From: an uncultured Oscillospiraceae bacterium
Lineage (GTDB): Bacteria; Bacillota; Clostridia; Oscillospirales; Acutalibacteraceae
DNA length: 64,000 nt
Reading direction: 5' to 3'
NCBI GenBank assembly: GCA_900539165.1
Contig: UQAZ01000001.1
Coordinates: 70,179-134,178, forward strand
Below, piece after piece: positions 27,945 to 38,355 of this stretch. Numbering within the stretch: position 1 is the stretch's first letter; each line of letters begins with the position of its first letter. Under the pieces are notes generated by a model. It was not told where the DNA came from and ran no database searches. It saw only the letters and a program-made list of their open reading frames with translations. A program made the position numbers and the translations under genes.

Positions 27945-28657
27945 TGATTATTTTTCCTGCGATAGATGTTATTGATAAAAAACCCGTGCGCCTTTATAAG
28001 GGCGATTTCAGCACGGCTCATCAGGTTGCTGACAGCGTTTTCACCACCGCCGAGGACTTTGTTACGGCAGGCTGTGAATGGGTGCATATGGTTGACCTCG
28101 ACGGCTCGCTGATGAAAAAGAGAGTTAATTCCGATGTGTTTGTTCAGGTCGCTTCTTCAACTTCTCTGAAGGTAGAGGTTGGCGGCGGAATACGAACTAT
28201 GCAGGATATTGAGTATTACCAAAACAATGGTATTGCCCGTGTTATCTTAGGCTCGGTCGCACTTAAAAATCCTGAGCTTGTTCGTGAAAGCGTAAAGGAA
28301 TTCGGCGAGCTTATTACGGTCGGAATAGACGCTAAGAACGGTTTTGTTGCAACCGAGGGCTGGACTGAGGGAAGCGATACTCACTATATAGAGCTTGCCC
28401 GCCGTATGGAGGATATGGGTGTAAAAACTATTATTTATACCGATATTTCAAAGGACGGTACGCTCAGCGGACCTAATGTTGAACAGCTTTGCCGGCTTAA
28501 TGATGCTGTTTCCTGCGACATTACCGCCTCCGGTGGTGTAAGTAATATTGACGATATTAAAACTCTCAGGGACAACGGACTGTACGGTGCAATTTGCGGT
28601 AAAAGCATTTATCAGGGTACGCTTGATTTGGCTCAGGCGGTGGAGGTCTGTAAATGA
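27944..28657 (+). CDS. hisA: Phosphoribosylformimino-AICAR phosphate isomerase (HisA)
   Basis: A 237-residue (beta-alpha)8 isomerase. HisA rather than HisF is indicated by the start [20 protein letters not shown], the VDLDGS segment, EVGGGIRT (near 80), and [14 protein letters not shown] (near 165). It sits directly between hisB and hisI; the hisH gene usually before it and the hisF gene usually after it are absent from this operon. It overlaps hisB and hisI by one and four bases. Confidence 0.94.
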   Translation: MIIFPAIDVIDKKPVRLYKGDFSTAHQVADSVFTTAEDFVTAGCEWVHMVDLDGSLMKKRVNSDVFVQVASSTSLKVEVGGGIRTMQDIEYYQNNGIARVILGSVALKNPELVRESVKEFGELITVGIDAKNGFVATEGWTEGSDTHYIELARRMEDMGVKTIIYTDISKDGTLSGPNVEQLCRLNDAVSCDITASGGVSNIDDIKTLRDNGLYGAICGKSIYQGTLDLAQAVEVCK

Positions 28658-28986
28658 TGAATTTAGATAAGTTTTTTGTTAAAGGCGAGCTTATTCCCGC
28701 AATAGTGCAGGAGGCTTCAACCGGCGAGGTTTTGATGCTCGCTTATATGAATAAAGACTCTCTTAGAAAAACTCTCGAAAGCGGTTACACTTGGTTTTGG
28801 TCTCGCTCAAGACAGGAACTTTGGAATAAGGGAGCAACCTCGGGACACCTTCAAAGAGTGTTGGAAATCAAGGGCGATTGTGATGACGACACTCTTCTGA
28901 TTAAGGTTGAGCAGACAGGTGCTGCGTGTCATACAGGAAATCATTCCTGCTTTTTTAATGATATAGAATTTAACCGTGCTGAATAA
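28654..28986 (+). CDS. hisI: Phosphoribosyl-AMP cyclohydrolase
   Basis: A 110-residue zinc enzyme that opens the adenine ring of PR-AMP. Markers are [28 protein letters not shown], and the Zn/Mg ligands around [22 protein letters not shown] (quoted in part). GGAGG lies seven bases before ATG 28654, which overlaps the hisA stop by ATGA; a second ATG follows immediately. HisI and HisE are separate proteins here, not the fused HisIE of many bacteria. Confidence 0.95.
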   Translation: MMNLDKFFVKGELIPAIVQEASTGEVLMLAYMNKDSLRKTLESGYTWFWSRSRQELWNKGATSGHLQRVLEIKGDCDDDTLLIKVEQTGAACHTGNHSCFFNDIEFNRAE

Positions 28987-28999
28987 CGAAAGGCTAAAA

Positions 29000-29323
29000 A
29001 TGGATTATATTAGAAACGATTACGAAACTATCTTGGCAAGAAGAGATGCCAAGGAGGAAGGTTCTTATACCTGCTATCTTTTTGAGCAGGGACTCGATAA
29101 GATATTAAAAAAGGTCGGTGAGGAAAGCACCGAAATGGTTATTGCCGCAAAGAACGGAGTTAAGGACGAAACCGTCGGTGAAATCTGCGACCTTATTTAT
29201 CATACTCTTGTTATGATGGCCAACGAGGGCATTACTGTTGATGATGTCGATGCGGTTTTGGCAAAGCGTGCAGAAAAGGCAGGCAATCTAAAGAAATTTC
29301 ACAAGGTAGATAAAAATTCATAA
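29000..29323 (+). CDS. hisE: Phosphoribosyl-ATP pyrophosphatase
   Basis: 107 residues of the MazG-like all-alpha NTP pyrophosphohydrolase fold, which hydrolyses PR-ATP to PR-AMP. The EESTEMVIAAKNG and EICDLIYHTLVMM helices carry the acidic metal ligands. ATG 29000 has AAAGG five bases upstream and fits the family start better than the GTG at 28976. The stop overlaps the recJ start (TAATG), which links the his operon to recJ. Confidence 0.94.
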   Translation: MDYIRNDYETILARRDAKEEGSYTCYLFEQGLDKILKKVGEESTEMVIAAKNGVKDETVGEICDLIYHTLVMMANEGITVDDVDAVLAKRAEKAGNLKKFHKVDKNS

Positions 29324-31362
29324 TGGCATTTAAGAAATGGGTGGTTCGGCAGGCAGATAAGGAAAAAGCCTCCGAGCTTAGCGAAAAATTTAATATAGAC
29401 CCCTTTGTTGCTGTTTTGCTCGTATCACGAGGAATCGAAAAGGATGTCGATGTGGTGAACTTCCTCTCTGATGATTTCACCATGCCGTCACCCTATGATT
29501 TTGCCGATATGGACGAAGCGGTTTTTGCCGTTTTTGAAGCTATTGAAAATAATGAAAAAATTTGCGTTTATGGCGACTATGACTGCGACGGTGTTACCTC
29601 TACTGCGTTGCTTACGGATTTTTTCAAAAGCTTAGGTGCAGATGTCTGTTACTATATTCCCGATAGGGAATCAGAGGGTTACGGAATGAATATGTCTGCT
29701 GTTGATACGATTCATTCTTGGGGAGTAAGCTTGATTGTTACCGTTGATAACGGTATTGCCGCTTTTGATGAGGCAGAATATATTTACTCTCTCGGTATGT
29801 CGCTTGTAATTACCGACCATCATCAGCTCAGCGATAATAAGCTTCCGAGAGCAGAGGCTGTCGTTAATCCTCATCGCTTGGATAACACCCTTTCGTTTAA
29901 GGAGTTTTGCGGTGTTGCCGTTGCATTTATGCTTGCTGTTGCTATGAGTGACGATAATTACGAGCAAACAGTTGAAAGATATATTGATTTGGTGGCAATC
30001 GGCACTATCGCCGATGTTATGCCTTTGATTTATGAAAACAGGTCGTTTGTAAAAAAAGGACTTATAAAGCTCAAAAACAATCCTCCTGCGGCACTCAGAC
30101 CGTTGTTGAATAACGGCGCAGACAGGGGAATTACCTCCACCGAGGTTGCGTTTCAAATTTGTCCGAGGCTTAATGCTATGGGCAGAATGGGCGATGCAAA
30201 GCGAGCTGTTGAACTTTTGCTTTGTAACGATTCGTCAAGAGCAACTGATGTTTGTAATTTGCTCAATGAGGAAAATTCGCTTCGTCAGACAACAGAACAG
30301 CAGATTTTGCATGACGCAAAGCGACAGATAGAAGCAGACAGTTCTCTTGCCTCATCTCCTGTAATTGTCGTTGCGGGCAAGAATTACCACCACGGTGTTA
30401 TAGGTATTGTTTCGGCACATATTACGGAAGAATACGGAAAACCGTCGTTTGTTATCGGTATGGGTGATGACGGTGTTGCAAGAGGCTCTGCAAGAAGCGT
30501 TGAGGGCTTTAATATATTTGAGGCTCTGACTGCCTGTAAGGACGACCTTGTTCAGTTCGGCGGTCATCCGCTTGCTGCAGGGATTACGCTTTCAAATGAT
30601 AAAATTAATGATTTCAGACAGCATATTAATGACTATGCTTTGAATAAATATACCGTTATGCCTCAGCCTGAGCTTGAACTTGATTTTAAGCTTTCGCCCT
30701 CTTATTTGAGCGTTGATTTGGTTAATTCTCTTTTGGTGCTTGAACCGTACGGTACGGGTAATCATCAGGCTGTTTTCGGTGTGTATAAGCTGACTTTGCT
30801 TGATGTTGTTGCGCTAAGCGAGGGTAAGCATATCAGGCTGGAGCTTCAAAAGAAAAATTCTAAAATCAGAGCCGTTAAGTTTTCAACTCCTTTTGATACC
30901 TTTCCTTATGTTAAAGGTGATGTGCTTAACTTGGCTGTTCGTATCGGGAAAAATGCCTATAAGGGCAGAATGTATCTCTCCGTGCAGGCGGTTGATGTTC
31001 GCCTTAGTGATATAGACGAGGATAGATATTTTCAGGAAAAGGCTGTGTATGAGCGTTATTTGTATAACTCGGCATTTACTCCGTCACTTTATCCCGACAG
31101 AGATGCCTGTGTTAAGGTTTATAAATATATTAAACAGGGGAAAGCCCCTTGCTTTACGGGTGAGGATTTGTATTTCAGACTGCAAAATTACGGTTTAACC
31201 TATGGACAGGTTATGTTTGCCTTGCAAGCATTTGTTGAATCCGGACTTGTTAATGCCGATGAGCGTATTAAAGCGACTGTGTCACCTAATAAGGTGGAAC
31301 TTGAGCAAACAGATATACTTCGAGAATTGAAGGGAAGAATGGACAGTGTCACAGGAAATTAA
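29323..31362 (+). CDS. recJ: Single-stranded-DNA-specific exonuclease RecJ
   Basis: A 679-residue DHH-family 5'-3' exonuclease used in recombination and mismatch repair. Motifs are YGDYDCDGVTST (near 83), VDNGIAAFDEA, ITDHHQL (near 164), RLNAMGRMGDAKRAVELL and GGHPLAAGITLS in the DHHA1 part (near 409), then an OB fold and a C-terminal extension. It begins by overlap with hisE and overlaps the rel start by 17 bases. Confidence 0.95.
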   Translation: MAFKKWVVRQADKEKASELSEKFNIDPFVAVLLVSRGIEKDVDVVNFLSDDFTMPSPYDFADMDEAVFAVFEAIENNEKICVYGDYDCDGVTSTALLTDFFKSLGADVCYYIPDRESEGYGMNMSAVDTIHSWGVSLIVTVDNGIAAFDEAEYIYSLGMSLVITDHHQLSDNKLPRAEAVVNPHRLDNTLSFKEFCGVAVAFMLAVAMSDDNYEQTVERYIDLVAIGTIADVMPLIYENRSFVKKGLIKLKNNPPAALRPLLNNGADRGITSTEVAFQICPRLNAMGRMGDAKRAVELLLCNDSSRATDVCNLLNEENSLRQTTEQQILHDAKRQIEADSSLASSPVIVVAGKNYHHGVIGIVSAHITEEYGKPSFVIGMGDDGVARGSARSVEGFNIFEALTACKDDLVQFGGHPLAAGITLSNDKINDFRQHINDYALNKYTVMPQPELELDFKLSPSYLSVDLVNSLLVLEPYGTGNHQAVFGVYKLTLLDVVALSEGKHIRLELQKKNSKIRAVKFSTPFDTFPYVKGDVLNLAVRIGKNAYKGRMYLSVQAVDVRLSDIDEDRYFQEKAVYERYLYNSAFTPSLYPDRDACVKVYKYIKQGKAPCFTGEDLYFRLQNYGLTYGQVMFALQAFVESGLVNADERIKATVSPNKVELEQTDILRELKGRMDSVTGN

Positions 31363-33559
31363 ATTAGAAGATTATGACGATAAGTTTGACGAGTTTTTTG
31401 AACAGGTAAAGAAGAATCCTCAGTATAACAGCAAACTTATCAAGAAGGCTTACGACCTTGCCTATGAGGCTCATAAAAATCAGCGCAGACGCTCGGGCGA
31501 GCCGTATATTATGCACCCCGTTGCCGTTGCAAAAATTCTTTTTGACTTCGGTATGGATAATGAATGTATTATAGGCGCATTGCTTCACGATGTTGTCGAG
31601 GATACAACCTATTCGCTGGATTATATTAAGGATAATTTCGGCGAGGAGGTTGCTACTCTCGTTGACGGTGTTACAAAGCTCGGCAAAATTCCGCTTTCAA
31701 CCAAGGAGGAGGTTCAGGCAGAAAATATCCGTAAGATGTTTATTGCAATGAATCAGGATGTAAGGGTAATTATCATTAAGCTTGCCGACAGGCTTCATAA
31801 TATGCGTACACTCCAGCATATGCCACCTTATAAACAGAGAGAAAAGTCGCTTGAAACGCTGGAAATTTACGCTCCGATAGCACACCGCTTGGGTATTCGT
31901 AGCGTAAAGGACGAACTCGAGGACTTGGCTATTCGCTACCTTGACCCTATCGCATATAAGGAAATAGAGAATTCTCTTTCTATGAAAACGAGCGAGGGTA
32001 CGGTTTTTCTTGAGGATATTAAAAAGCAAATAGAAGAAAAGCTCAAGCCTGTAATGGATAATGTTCAGATTACCTATCGTGTTAAATCCGTTCACGGAAT
32101 TTTCCGTAAGGTTTATATAAAGGGTAAGAACTTTGAAGAAATTTACGATATATATGCAGTAAGAATTATCGTTGATTCTATGATTGACTGTTATAATGCA
32201 CTCGGTATAGTACACGATATGTTTACTCCGCTTCCGGGCAGATTTAAGGATTATATTTCTACCCCTAAGCCTAATATGTATCAGTCGCTTCATACTACCG
32301 TTTTATCAAAAAAAGGTATACCGTTTGAAATTCAAATTCGTACCTGGGAAATGCACAGAACTGCCGAATACGGTATTGCGGCTCACTGGAAATATAAATT
32401 AGGTAAGGGCGGCAAGGACGACCTTGATAACACTCTCGGTTGGATTCATAAAATGCTCGAAAACGGCGACAGCGCAGATAATGCCGAGGATATGGTTTCG
32501 TCGATTAAGGGCGATTTGTCCGTTGATGAAATCTATGTATTTACTCCAAAGGGCGATGTTAAATCATTGCCAAAAGGCTCAACTGTTATCGACTTTGCCT
32601 ATGCCATTCACTCCGCTGTCGGTAATAAAATGACAGGCGCTAAGGTTGACGGAAGAATAGTACCTCTTGATAAGGTGCTTAAAACAGGTCAGGTTGTAGA
32701 GGTTATTACCACAAATCAGCCGGGAAAAGGTCCGTCAAGAGATTGGCTCAATATTGTTAAAACAGGTGAGGCACGCTCAAAGATTCGTTCTTGGTTTAAG
32801 AAAGAAAAGCGTGACGAAAATATTGCACACGGTAAAAGTGTTCTTGACCACGAGTTTAAGAGAAATTATCTTCGCTTTGAGGGCGATAAGTTTGTCAGCT
32901 TCGTTCAGAGAATTGCAGAGCGTCAGCATTTTGACAGTATAGATGATTTTTATGCCGCTATCGGCTACGGCGGAGTTAATATTACTCGCCTTATGCCGGG
33001 AATAAAGGATGAATATAATCGTAATTGGAAGGAAAAGACCGTTCAAACCCCTGCAAATGTTATCGAAAAGGTTAATTCAACTCCTAAATCTTCCGGAGGA
33101 GTTGTCGTAGACGGTATTGATAACTGCCTTATTAATATGGCAAGATGCTGTAATCCGCTTCCGGGTGAGGATATTATAGGCTTTATTACCCGTGGCCACG
33201 GCTTGACAATCCACCGCAGAGACTGTAATAATGTTCCTGTCGATATTGAACATTCTCCCGAGCCTGAGCGTTGGGTAGGAGCGCATTGGGATTCAAGTAT
33301 TAAGGTTGAGGCAAGGTCGTCGCTTGATGTCTATGCTATTGACCGTGACGGAATCGTGCTTGATATTTCCACCGCGCTTGTTAAGGCTCATGTTAAAATG
33401 CACGCAATTAACGCAAGAACGATTAACGACGGAAATTGTCGCACATCTATTACCATATCTGTAAATAATAAGGAACATTTGGATTCAATTATCAGAACGC
33501 TCAGCAGAATAGACGGCGTATATTTGATTGAAAGAAACGAACATAAGGGACAACTATGA
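31346..33559 (+). CDS. rel: Bifunctional (p)ppGpp synthetase/hydrolase, RelA/SpoT family
   Basis: A 737-residue long RSH protein that makes and degrades the stringent-response alarmone. The HD hydrolase region shows [12 protein letters not shown] and LHDVVEDT (near 77-84). The synthetase region has [32 protein letters not shown] (split) and [26 protein letters not shown] ([20 protein letters not shown]), a Cys-containing helical/zinc region ([15 protein letters not shown]), and a C-terminal ACT domain follow. The start is GTG at 31346 inside recJ. The stop overlaps dtd (ATGA). recJ-rel-dtd is a common Firmicute order. Confidence 0.95.
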   Translation: MSQEIKLEDYDDKFDEFFEQVKKNPQYNSKLIKKAYDLAYEAHKNQRRRSGEPYIMHPVAVAKILFDFGMDNECIIGALLHDVVEDTTYSLDYIKDNFGEEVATLVDGVTKLGKIPLSTKEEVQAENIRKMFIAMNQDVRVIIIKLADRLHNMRTLQHMPPYKQREKSLETLEIYAPIAHRLGIRSVKDELEDLAIRYLDPIAYKEIENSLSMKTSEGTVFLEDIKKQIEEKLKPVMDNVQITYRVKSVHGIFRKVYIKGKNFEEIYDIYAVRIIVDSMIDCYNALGIVHDMFTPLPGRFKDYISTPKPNMYQSLHTTVLSKKGIPFEIQIRTWEMHRTAEYGIAAHWKYKLGKGGKDDLDNTLGWIHKMLENGDSADNAEDMVSSIKGDLSVDEIYVFTPKGDVKSLPKGSTVIDFAYAIHSAVGNKMTGAKVDGRIVPLDKVLKTGQVVEVITTNQPGKGPSRDWLNIVKTGEARSKIRSWFKKEKRDENIAHGKSVLDHEFKRNYLRFEGDKFVSFVQRIAERQHFDSIDDFYAAIGYGGVNITRLMPGIKDEYNRNWKEKTVQTPANVIEKVNSTPKSSGGVVVDGIDNCLINMARCCNPLPGEDIIGFITRGHGLTIHRRDCNNVPVDIEHSPEPERWVGAHWDSSIKVEARSSLDVYAIDRDGIVLDISTALVKAHVKMHAINARTINDGNCRTSITISVNNKEHLDSIIRTLSRIDGVYLIERNEHKGQL

Positions 33560-34008
33560 AAGCAGTAATTCAAAGAGTAAAATATGCAACCGTTAAGGTT
33601 GACGGAAAATTAATAGGCGAATGTAAACAAGGATTTATGATTTTGCTCGGAGTTGTAGACTCCGATACACAGCAGGATGCCGATAAGCTGATTAAAAAGA
33701 TACCCGTTCTTCGTATTTTTGAGGACGAAAACGGTAAGATGAATAAGAGCTTGCTTGATATTAACGGCGAACTTCTCGTTATTTCACAGTTTACACTTGC
33801 ATCAGATTGTTCACACGGCAGACGGCCTTCGTTTACAGCCGCAGCACCTCCCGATGAGGCAAATAGACTGTACGAATATTTCGTGTCCGGTATTAAGTCA
33901 TCAGGTGTCGGCAGCGTTCAAACAGGTGAGTTTGGCGCAGATATGGCTGTCGAGCTTCTTAACGACGGACCTGTTACAATTATTTTGGATTCAAAGGAGC
34001 TTCATTGA
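33556..34008 (+). CDS. dtd: D-aminoacyl-tRNA deacylase
   Basis: A 150-residue enzyme that removes D-amino acids (and glycine mischarged on tRNA-Ala) from tRNA. The two diagnostic motifs are SQFTLASD (near 76) and the C-terminal [10 protein letters not shown] (near 135; usually N-G-P-V-T, here the sequence is NDGPVT). It is coupled to rel by ATGA overlap and to the MBL gene by a one-base TGATG overlap. Confidence 0.94.
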   Translation: MKAVIQRVKYATVKVDGKLIGECKQGFMILLGVVDSDTQQDADKLIKKIPVLRIFEDENGKMNKSLLDINGELLVISQFTLASDCSHGRRPSFTAAAPPDEANRLYEYFVSGIKSSGVGSVQTGEFGADMAVELLNDGPVTIILDSKELH

Positions 34009-34625
34009 TGATTGTAAAAAAGCAAAGCTTTGGTGCAATTAATAATAATTGCTATCTTATAGTTGATGAAAAAACAAATAAATCCGCACTTGTTGATTGC
34101 TCCGAGGCAGGAGACAGAATGATTGATTTAATCGGCGATACGGATTTAGAGTATATACTTTTAACCCACGGACATTTTGACCATATTATCGGTGCAAGAG
34201 ATATTAAGGCAAAGTACAATGCAAAGGTTGTTATTTCTGCTCCCGATGAGCCTATGCTTACCTCGGGCAAACTTTCTCTTGCCTCCTTTATGGACGCTCC
34301 TCAAAACAATGTTGACAGTGACCTTGTCGTGTCCGACGGTGATGAAATTCAGCTCGGCACGCTTGAAATCAAGGTCATCTCTACACCCGGTCACACTAAG
34401 GGAAGCGTTTGCTATTTGGTTGAAAACGCTCTGTTTTCAGGAGATACTCTTTTTTACTGCTCTTGTGGCAGAATGGATTTCCCCGGTGGCTCAAACGAAG
34501 AAATGTTTGTGTCGCTCAAAAAATTAAAGGAGCTGAATAAAGATTATACCGTTTATACCGGTCACGATAAAACCACAACGCTCGGTTTTGAAAGAAAAAA
34601 TAATCCGTATATGAAATTGTTATGA
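34008..34625 (+). CDS. MBL-fold hydrolase, glyoxalase II-like
   Basis: A 205-residue metallo-beta-lactamase-fold protein starting at ATG 34008 (AAGGAG 8 bases upstream). The metal motif THGHFDH (near 51) is complete. Later ligands are in TPGHTKGSVCYL, SGDTLFYCSCGRMDFPGG, and YTGHDKTTTLG. The arrangement is that of hydroxyacylglutathione-hydrolase-like or YcbL-type enzymes common in this operon in Firmicutes. The substrate is not known; a thioester is likely. Confidence 0.9.
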   Translation: MIVKKQSFGAINNNCYLIVDEKTNKSALVDCSEAGDRMIDLIGDTDLEYILLTHGHFDHIIGARDIKAKYNAKVVISAPDEPMLTSGKLSLASFMDAPQNNVDSDLVVSDGDEIQLGTLEIKVISTPGHTKGSVCYLVENALFSGDTLFYCSCGRMDFPGGSNEEMFVSLKKLKELNKDYTVYTGHDKTTTLGFERKNNPYMKLL

Positions 34626-36046
34626 TAATTAGAAACATTAATCACGATTGCTCTTACCATATTGAAAAAATCGCCGTGATGTTTTTCCCTTTGGAAAAAC
34701 TTAAAAAAGACGGCGAGGATAATGTTGTTATTCAAACCGAAAAAAACGGCGATACACTTTATGTCAGGGTGAGAGCATATTCAAGATATTTAGAAAAATC
34801 ACATACACTTTCCTCCGGCGAGGATTTGACTCACGCAATGTCGATTTTGCTTTATGATACGCTTTGCGAGCTTACCTCTTATTCGTTGCCGTGGGGCATT
34901 TTGTATGGCGTAAGACCTGCAAGGCTTATGCACGCAACGGCAGAAGCTCTCGGTATTGACGGAGCGATTGAAAAATTCAGAGCCGATAGGGTAGAACAGA
35001 AAAGAATCGACCTTGCGCTGTCGGTTATGGAAAGTGAAAACAGAATTATTGCTCTTTCAAAGCCTAACTCGTTTTCGCTTTATGTATCAATTCCGTTTTG
35101 CCCGAGCAGATGCTCTTATTGCTCGTTCGTGTCTCACAGTATAGAAAATGCACGCGATTTGACTCAACCGTATACTCAGCTGCTTTGTAAGGAAATTAAA
35201 AGAATCGGCGAGATTGCCACACAGCTTTCGCTCAGACTTGAAAGTATTTATTTCGGAGGCGGTACTCCCACAACGCTTTCTGCCGAACAGCTTGATTTGA
35301 TTTTAAGAACGGTCGAGGACAGCTTTGATTTGTCAACTCTTAGGGAATATACCGTCGAAGCAGGCAGACCCGACACCGTCACAAAGCAAAAACTTGACAC
35401 TCTGCTTGCACATAATGTTACGAGAATAAGTATAAATCCTCAAACCTTTAGTGATGATGTTCTTAAAAACATCGGCAGACGCCATACCGTAAATCAGGTG
35501 ATTGAAGCATTCGAGCTTGCTCGCAGCGTAGGCTTTAATAATATAAATATGGACTTGATAGCAGGTCTCGGAGGAGACACACCAGATGGCTTCAAAAACA
35601 GTATTGATACTGCCGTTTCTATGAACCCCGAAAGTATTACCGTTCATAATCTTGCCCTTAAATCAGGCGCATATCTTTGTACGGAAAACGAGTTTTTCGA
35701 CCTTTCACAGCGTAATTCGGTTCGTTCTATGATTGATTATTCGTTTGAAAAAATGAAGCAGTCGGACTATAATCCGTACTATATGTATAGACAGAGCAAA
35801 TCTTTGGGCAATCTGGAAAATATCGGCTACGCAAAGGAAGGATGTGAATGTCTTTATAATGTCTTTATGATGGACGAGACGCATACTGTTTTGTCCGCAG
35901 GTGCAGGTGCCGTTACAAAACTTAAAAATTACGAAACCTCACATATCAGCAGAATTTATAATTATAAATATCCTTATGAGTATCTTAATGATTTTGATGA
36001 AATTATGAATCGTAAGCAAGGCATAATTGATTTTTATAATTCATAG
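34622..36046 (+). CDS. hemZ: Radical-SAM protein of the HemZ (coproporphyrinogen dehydrogenase) family
   Basis: A 474-residue protein with an N-terminal HemZ-specific part (~1-150) and a radical-SAM core. The cluster motif is CPSRCSYCSF (near 160), followed by YFGGGTPTTLSAEQLD, TVEAGRPDTVT, and MDLIAGLGGDTP. The last two are typical of HemZ rather than HemW. In Bacillus, HemZ is linked to oxygen-independent coproporphyrinogen III oxidation. No other heme gene is present, and many anaerobes keep this gene without a heme pathway, so the actual substrate is open. The start overlaps the upstream stop (ATGA). Confidence 0.87.
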   Translation: MIIRNINHDCSYHIEKIAVMFFPLEKLKKDGEDNVVIQTEKNGDTLYVRVRAYSRYLEKSHTLSSGEDLTHAMSILLYDTLCELTSYSLPWGILYGVRPARLMHATAEALGIDGAIEKFRADRVEQKRIDLALSVMESENRIIALSKPNSFSLYVSIPFCPSRCSYCSFVSHSIENARDLTQPYTQLLCKEIKRIGEIATQLSLRLESIYFGGGTPTTLSAEQLDLILRTVEDSFDLSTLREYTVEAGRPDTVTKQKLDTLLAHNVTRISINPQTFSDDVLKNIGRRHTVNQVIEAFELARSVGFNNINMDLIAGLGGDTPDGFKNSIDTAVSMNPESITVHNLALKSGAYLCTENEFFDLSQRNSVRSMIDYSFEKMKQSDYNPYYMYRQSKSLGNLENIGYAKEGCECLYNVFMMDETHTVLSAGAGAVTKLKNYETSHISRIYNYKYPYEYLNDFDEIMNRKQGIIDFYNS

Positions 36047-36103
36047 AATGTACTGCACACTGAGGAATAATAGTTAAAGTTTTGTTTATATTCACAAACA
36101 GTA

Positions 36104-36132
36104 TTGCATTGCTTTACAAATTGTAATATAAT
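36104..36132 (+). promoter_or_regulatory. Sigma-A promoter of the small coiled-coil gene
   Basis: TTGCAT (36104-36109), a 17-base spacer and perfect TATAAT (36127-36132), about 20 bases upstream of the ATG at 36152. Confidence 0.75.
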
Positions 36133-36151
36133 GAACTAAAGAGGTGTAAAT

Positions 36152-36574
36152 ATGAAAAACTTTAATGATGTTATTAATTCTTTTGGAGAAGCAATTAATA
36201 ATGCTGCTCAAAGCGGTAATATTGAGGAAATGCTTAATAAAACCAAGGCATATGCAAAAAAAAGTGCCGAGGCTATTGAAATCTCCCGTAAGAGAATAGA
36301 GCTGCTTGACGCTAAGACTAAGCTTGCTAAAGCTTACGAAAAGTTTGGCAAAATGCAGTTTAATATTTACGAGGGCGGCGAGGAGTCTAAGGACGAGATT
36401 ACTGCCTGTGCAGAGGAAATTATTATGCTCAAGAGTCAGTCCGAATTTTTGGAGGCTGAAATTGAAGCGTTTAAGCAGGCTATTTCTGCCGAGGTCGAGG
36501 CTAAGATGAACAGCACCAAAAAGGAAGAGGATGTTGTTGTCGAGGATGTCGAGGTTGTAGACTCCGATAAATAA
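36152..36574 (+). CDS. Small acidic coiled-coil protein of unknown function
   Basis: A 140-residue protein, not recognised. It is almost all helix with heptad-like spacing (KSAEAIEISRKRIELLDAKTK; second helix around 85-120) and a highly acidic tail rich in Glu, Asp and Val. No signal peptide, membrane segment or cysteine motif suggests a location. GAGG precedes the ATG by about 7 bases. It has its own promoter and terminator, so it is expressed alone. It could be a small structural or scaffold protein; nothing in the neighbourhood settles this. Confidence 0.75.
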   Translation: MKNFNDVINSFGEAINNAAQSGNIEEMLNKTKAYAKKSAEAIEISRKRIELLDAKTKLAKAYEKFGKMQFNIYEGGEESKDEITACAEEIIMLKSQSEFLEAEIEAFKQAISAEVEAKMNSTKKEEDVVVEDVEVVDSDK

Positions 36575-36593
36575 TTAATATAACTTTTTTAAG

Positions 36594-36622
36594 GACAGTG
36601 TGATTTTCGCACTGTCTTTTTT
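36594..36622 (+). terminator. Intrinsic terminator
   Basis: GACAGTG (36594-36600) pairs with CACTGTC (36610-36616), extended by AAG/TTT, followed by TTTTTT. Confidence 0.87.
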
Positions 36623-36636
36623 GTTGTGGTGATTTT

Positions 36637-38295
36637 TTGAGCATAAAGGGAAAATACATTTCGTCAGCCGTTATGCTTCTTGTCTCGGGCATAATTGTTA
36701 AGGCAATAGGCGCAGTATATAAAATTCCGCTTACCGCTTATATAGGCACAGTTGGCAGGGGATATTATGCTTTTGCGTATAATTTGGTAATGCCGTTGCA
36801 CGCAGTCACTATGGGCGCTTTTCCAATCGCTCTTTCAAAGCTTGTCAGTAAATATGTCGCAAAAAAAGATTTTAATACCGTGCTTTCGCTTAAAAAGGGA
36901 GCAATCAGACTGTTTATTGTCGTCGGCTTTGTCGGTATGCTTCTGCTTCTTATTTGTGCTGAGCCGTATTGCCGTTTTGTCGTTAAATCACCGGGGAGCA
37001 TTTATGCGTCGCTTGTTGTTGCACCGTCCCTTTTGTTTTCTTGTATAGGCGGTGCATACCGTGGATATTATGAGGGCTTGATTAATATGCTCCCAACAGC
37101 CGTGTCACAGGTGATAGAGGCTGTGTGTAAATTTGTTTTCGGTATTGCTTTTGCAAAAATTGCGTATCAAAGAATAACCGACGAATTGTTTGAACAAAAT
37201 GCTTTGATTTGCGATAATGATTTGTCGATTGTTTATCCTTACTCGACAGCCGCCGCAATGCTCGGAGTAACGCTGGCTTCGTTTGTCAGCCTTGCTTTTT
37301 TATGCCTTTATTCCGTATCGCATAAAGACAGCGGTGAAATCTGTGATATACGCTCAGCCGAAAAAATGTTGCTCTGCTTTGCATTTCCGATTATGATAAG
37401 CAGCTGTGTGCAGAGTATTTTTCAGTTTCTTGATTCAACAGCCGTTCAGCTTGCACTTAATATGCTCAGTCCCGATTTAATCAGAGAACATTATTCGTCT
37501 GCTTTGTCATTGGTTACGGTAGCCGACAGCGAGCTTTCGTCATATGCTTACGGTGTGCTTTCCGCCTCGCTTGATTTTAAGAACCTTGTGCCGGGAATTA
37601 CTATGTCGCTCGGAATTTGTGCTGTTCCCGTCATCAGCTCCGCCTTTGAATGCTCGGATAAATTTCGCCTTTGTGCAATGTTTAATTTGATATTCAAATA
37701 TACAACCCTGCTTTCTTGCCTCGGCGGTTTAGTTTTATATGTCGGTGCCGATGACGCATTAACAGTCCTTTATGCAAATAAATCCCCCGATATTGTAATA
37801 GCTTGCACTCCATTGATAAGGATGTTTGCCCTTACCGTCGGCGTTTATTCGGTATCGGGATTTCTTGTTTATTCCGTTCAGTCGATAGGTATGGCACAAA
37901 AATCAATTCCGTCTTATATTGTTTGCGGAATAATCAGAGTGGTGCTGAATATCCTATTGGTAAATAACGGCACTCTGTTGCTTTACGGTTTCGTCATTTC
38001 CTCATTTGTCGGATATGCTGTTTTGGCTGTATGGAATTTGGCTGTTTTTGTACGCTATGCAGGCTGTCGAGTTGATTATGTACGCTCTATTTTCCTGCCT
38101 GTTTTGATTAAATTCGGCGTTATCTTGCTTTGGTTGTACGCTTTTTCGGATGTACAATTTTCATCAAACAAGGTTATTGATTTGCTTGTTAAAGCCGTTT
38201 TTGCCTCAATAATTTATTTACTGCCGTGCTTTTTGTGCGGATTGCTGAAATTAAATGATATTTTTTGTTATTTTGCCGATAAAAAAAACCGCTAA
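36637..38295 (+). CDS. SpoVB/MurJ-like lipid-linked oligosaccharide flippase (MATE/MVF superfamily)
   Basis: A 552-residue protein with about 14 hydrophobic segments. The N-terminal SGIIVKAIGAVYKIPLTAYIG and YAFAYNLVMPLHAVTMGAFP resemble the SpoVB/YtgP 'polysaccharide biosynthesis protein' family, which moves lipid-linked wall precursors across the membrane. GGTGAT lies before a TTG start at 36637; no better ATG is available without losing the conserved first helix. The position upstream of mazG matches the B. subtilis spoVT-yabM-mazG order (YabM is this family). Substrate is not determined. Confidence 0.85.
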   Translation: MSIKGKYISSAVMLLVSGIIVKAIGAVYKIPLTAYIGTVGRGYYAFAYNLVMPLHAVTMGAFPIALSKLVSKYVAKKDFNTVLSLKKGAIRLFIVVGFVGMLLLLICAEPYCRFVVKSPGSIYASLVVAPSLLFSCIGGAYRGYYEGLINMLPTAVSQVIEAVCKFVFGIAFAKIAYQRITDELFEQNALICDNDLSIVYPYSTAAAMLGVTLASFVSLAFLCLYSVSHKDSGEICDIRSAEKMLLCFAFPIMISSCVQSIFQFLDSTAVQLALNMLSPDLIREHYSSALSLVTVADSELSSYAYGVLSASLDFKNLVPGITMSLGICAVPVISSAFECSDKFRLCAMFNLIFKYTTLLSCLGGLVLYVGADDALTVLYANKSPDIVIACTPLIRMFALTVGVYSVSGFLVYSVQSIGMAQKSIPSYIVCGIIRVVLNILLVNNGTLLLYGFVISSFVGYAVLAVWNLAVFVRYAGCRVDYVRSIFLPVLIKFGVILLWLYAFSDVQFSSNKVIDLLVKAVFASIIYLLPCFLCGLLKLNDIFCYFADKKNR

Positions 38296-38299
38296 ACCC

Positions 38300-38328
38300 T
38301 TGAAAATAGGGGATAAATAGTGTATTAT
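38300..38328 (+). promoter_or_regulatory. Sigma-A promoter of mazG
   Basis: TTGAAA (38300-38305), a 17-base spacer and TATTAT (38323-38328), about 28 bases before the ATG. Confidence 0.7.
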
Positions 38329-38355
38329 AATTGATAAGTTACAGAGGTTTGTGCT

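Noticed and set aside
31697..32293. Minus-strand frame of 198 codons opposite rel
   Set aside because: Antisense to conserved RSH synthetase motifs, with no start signal or protein-family resemblance.
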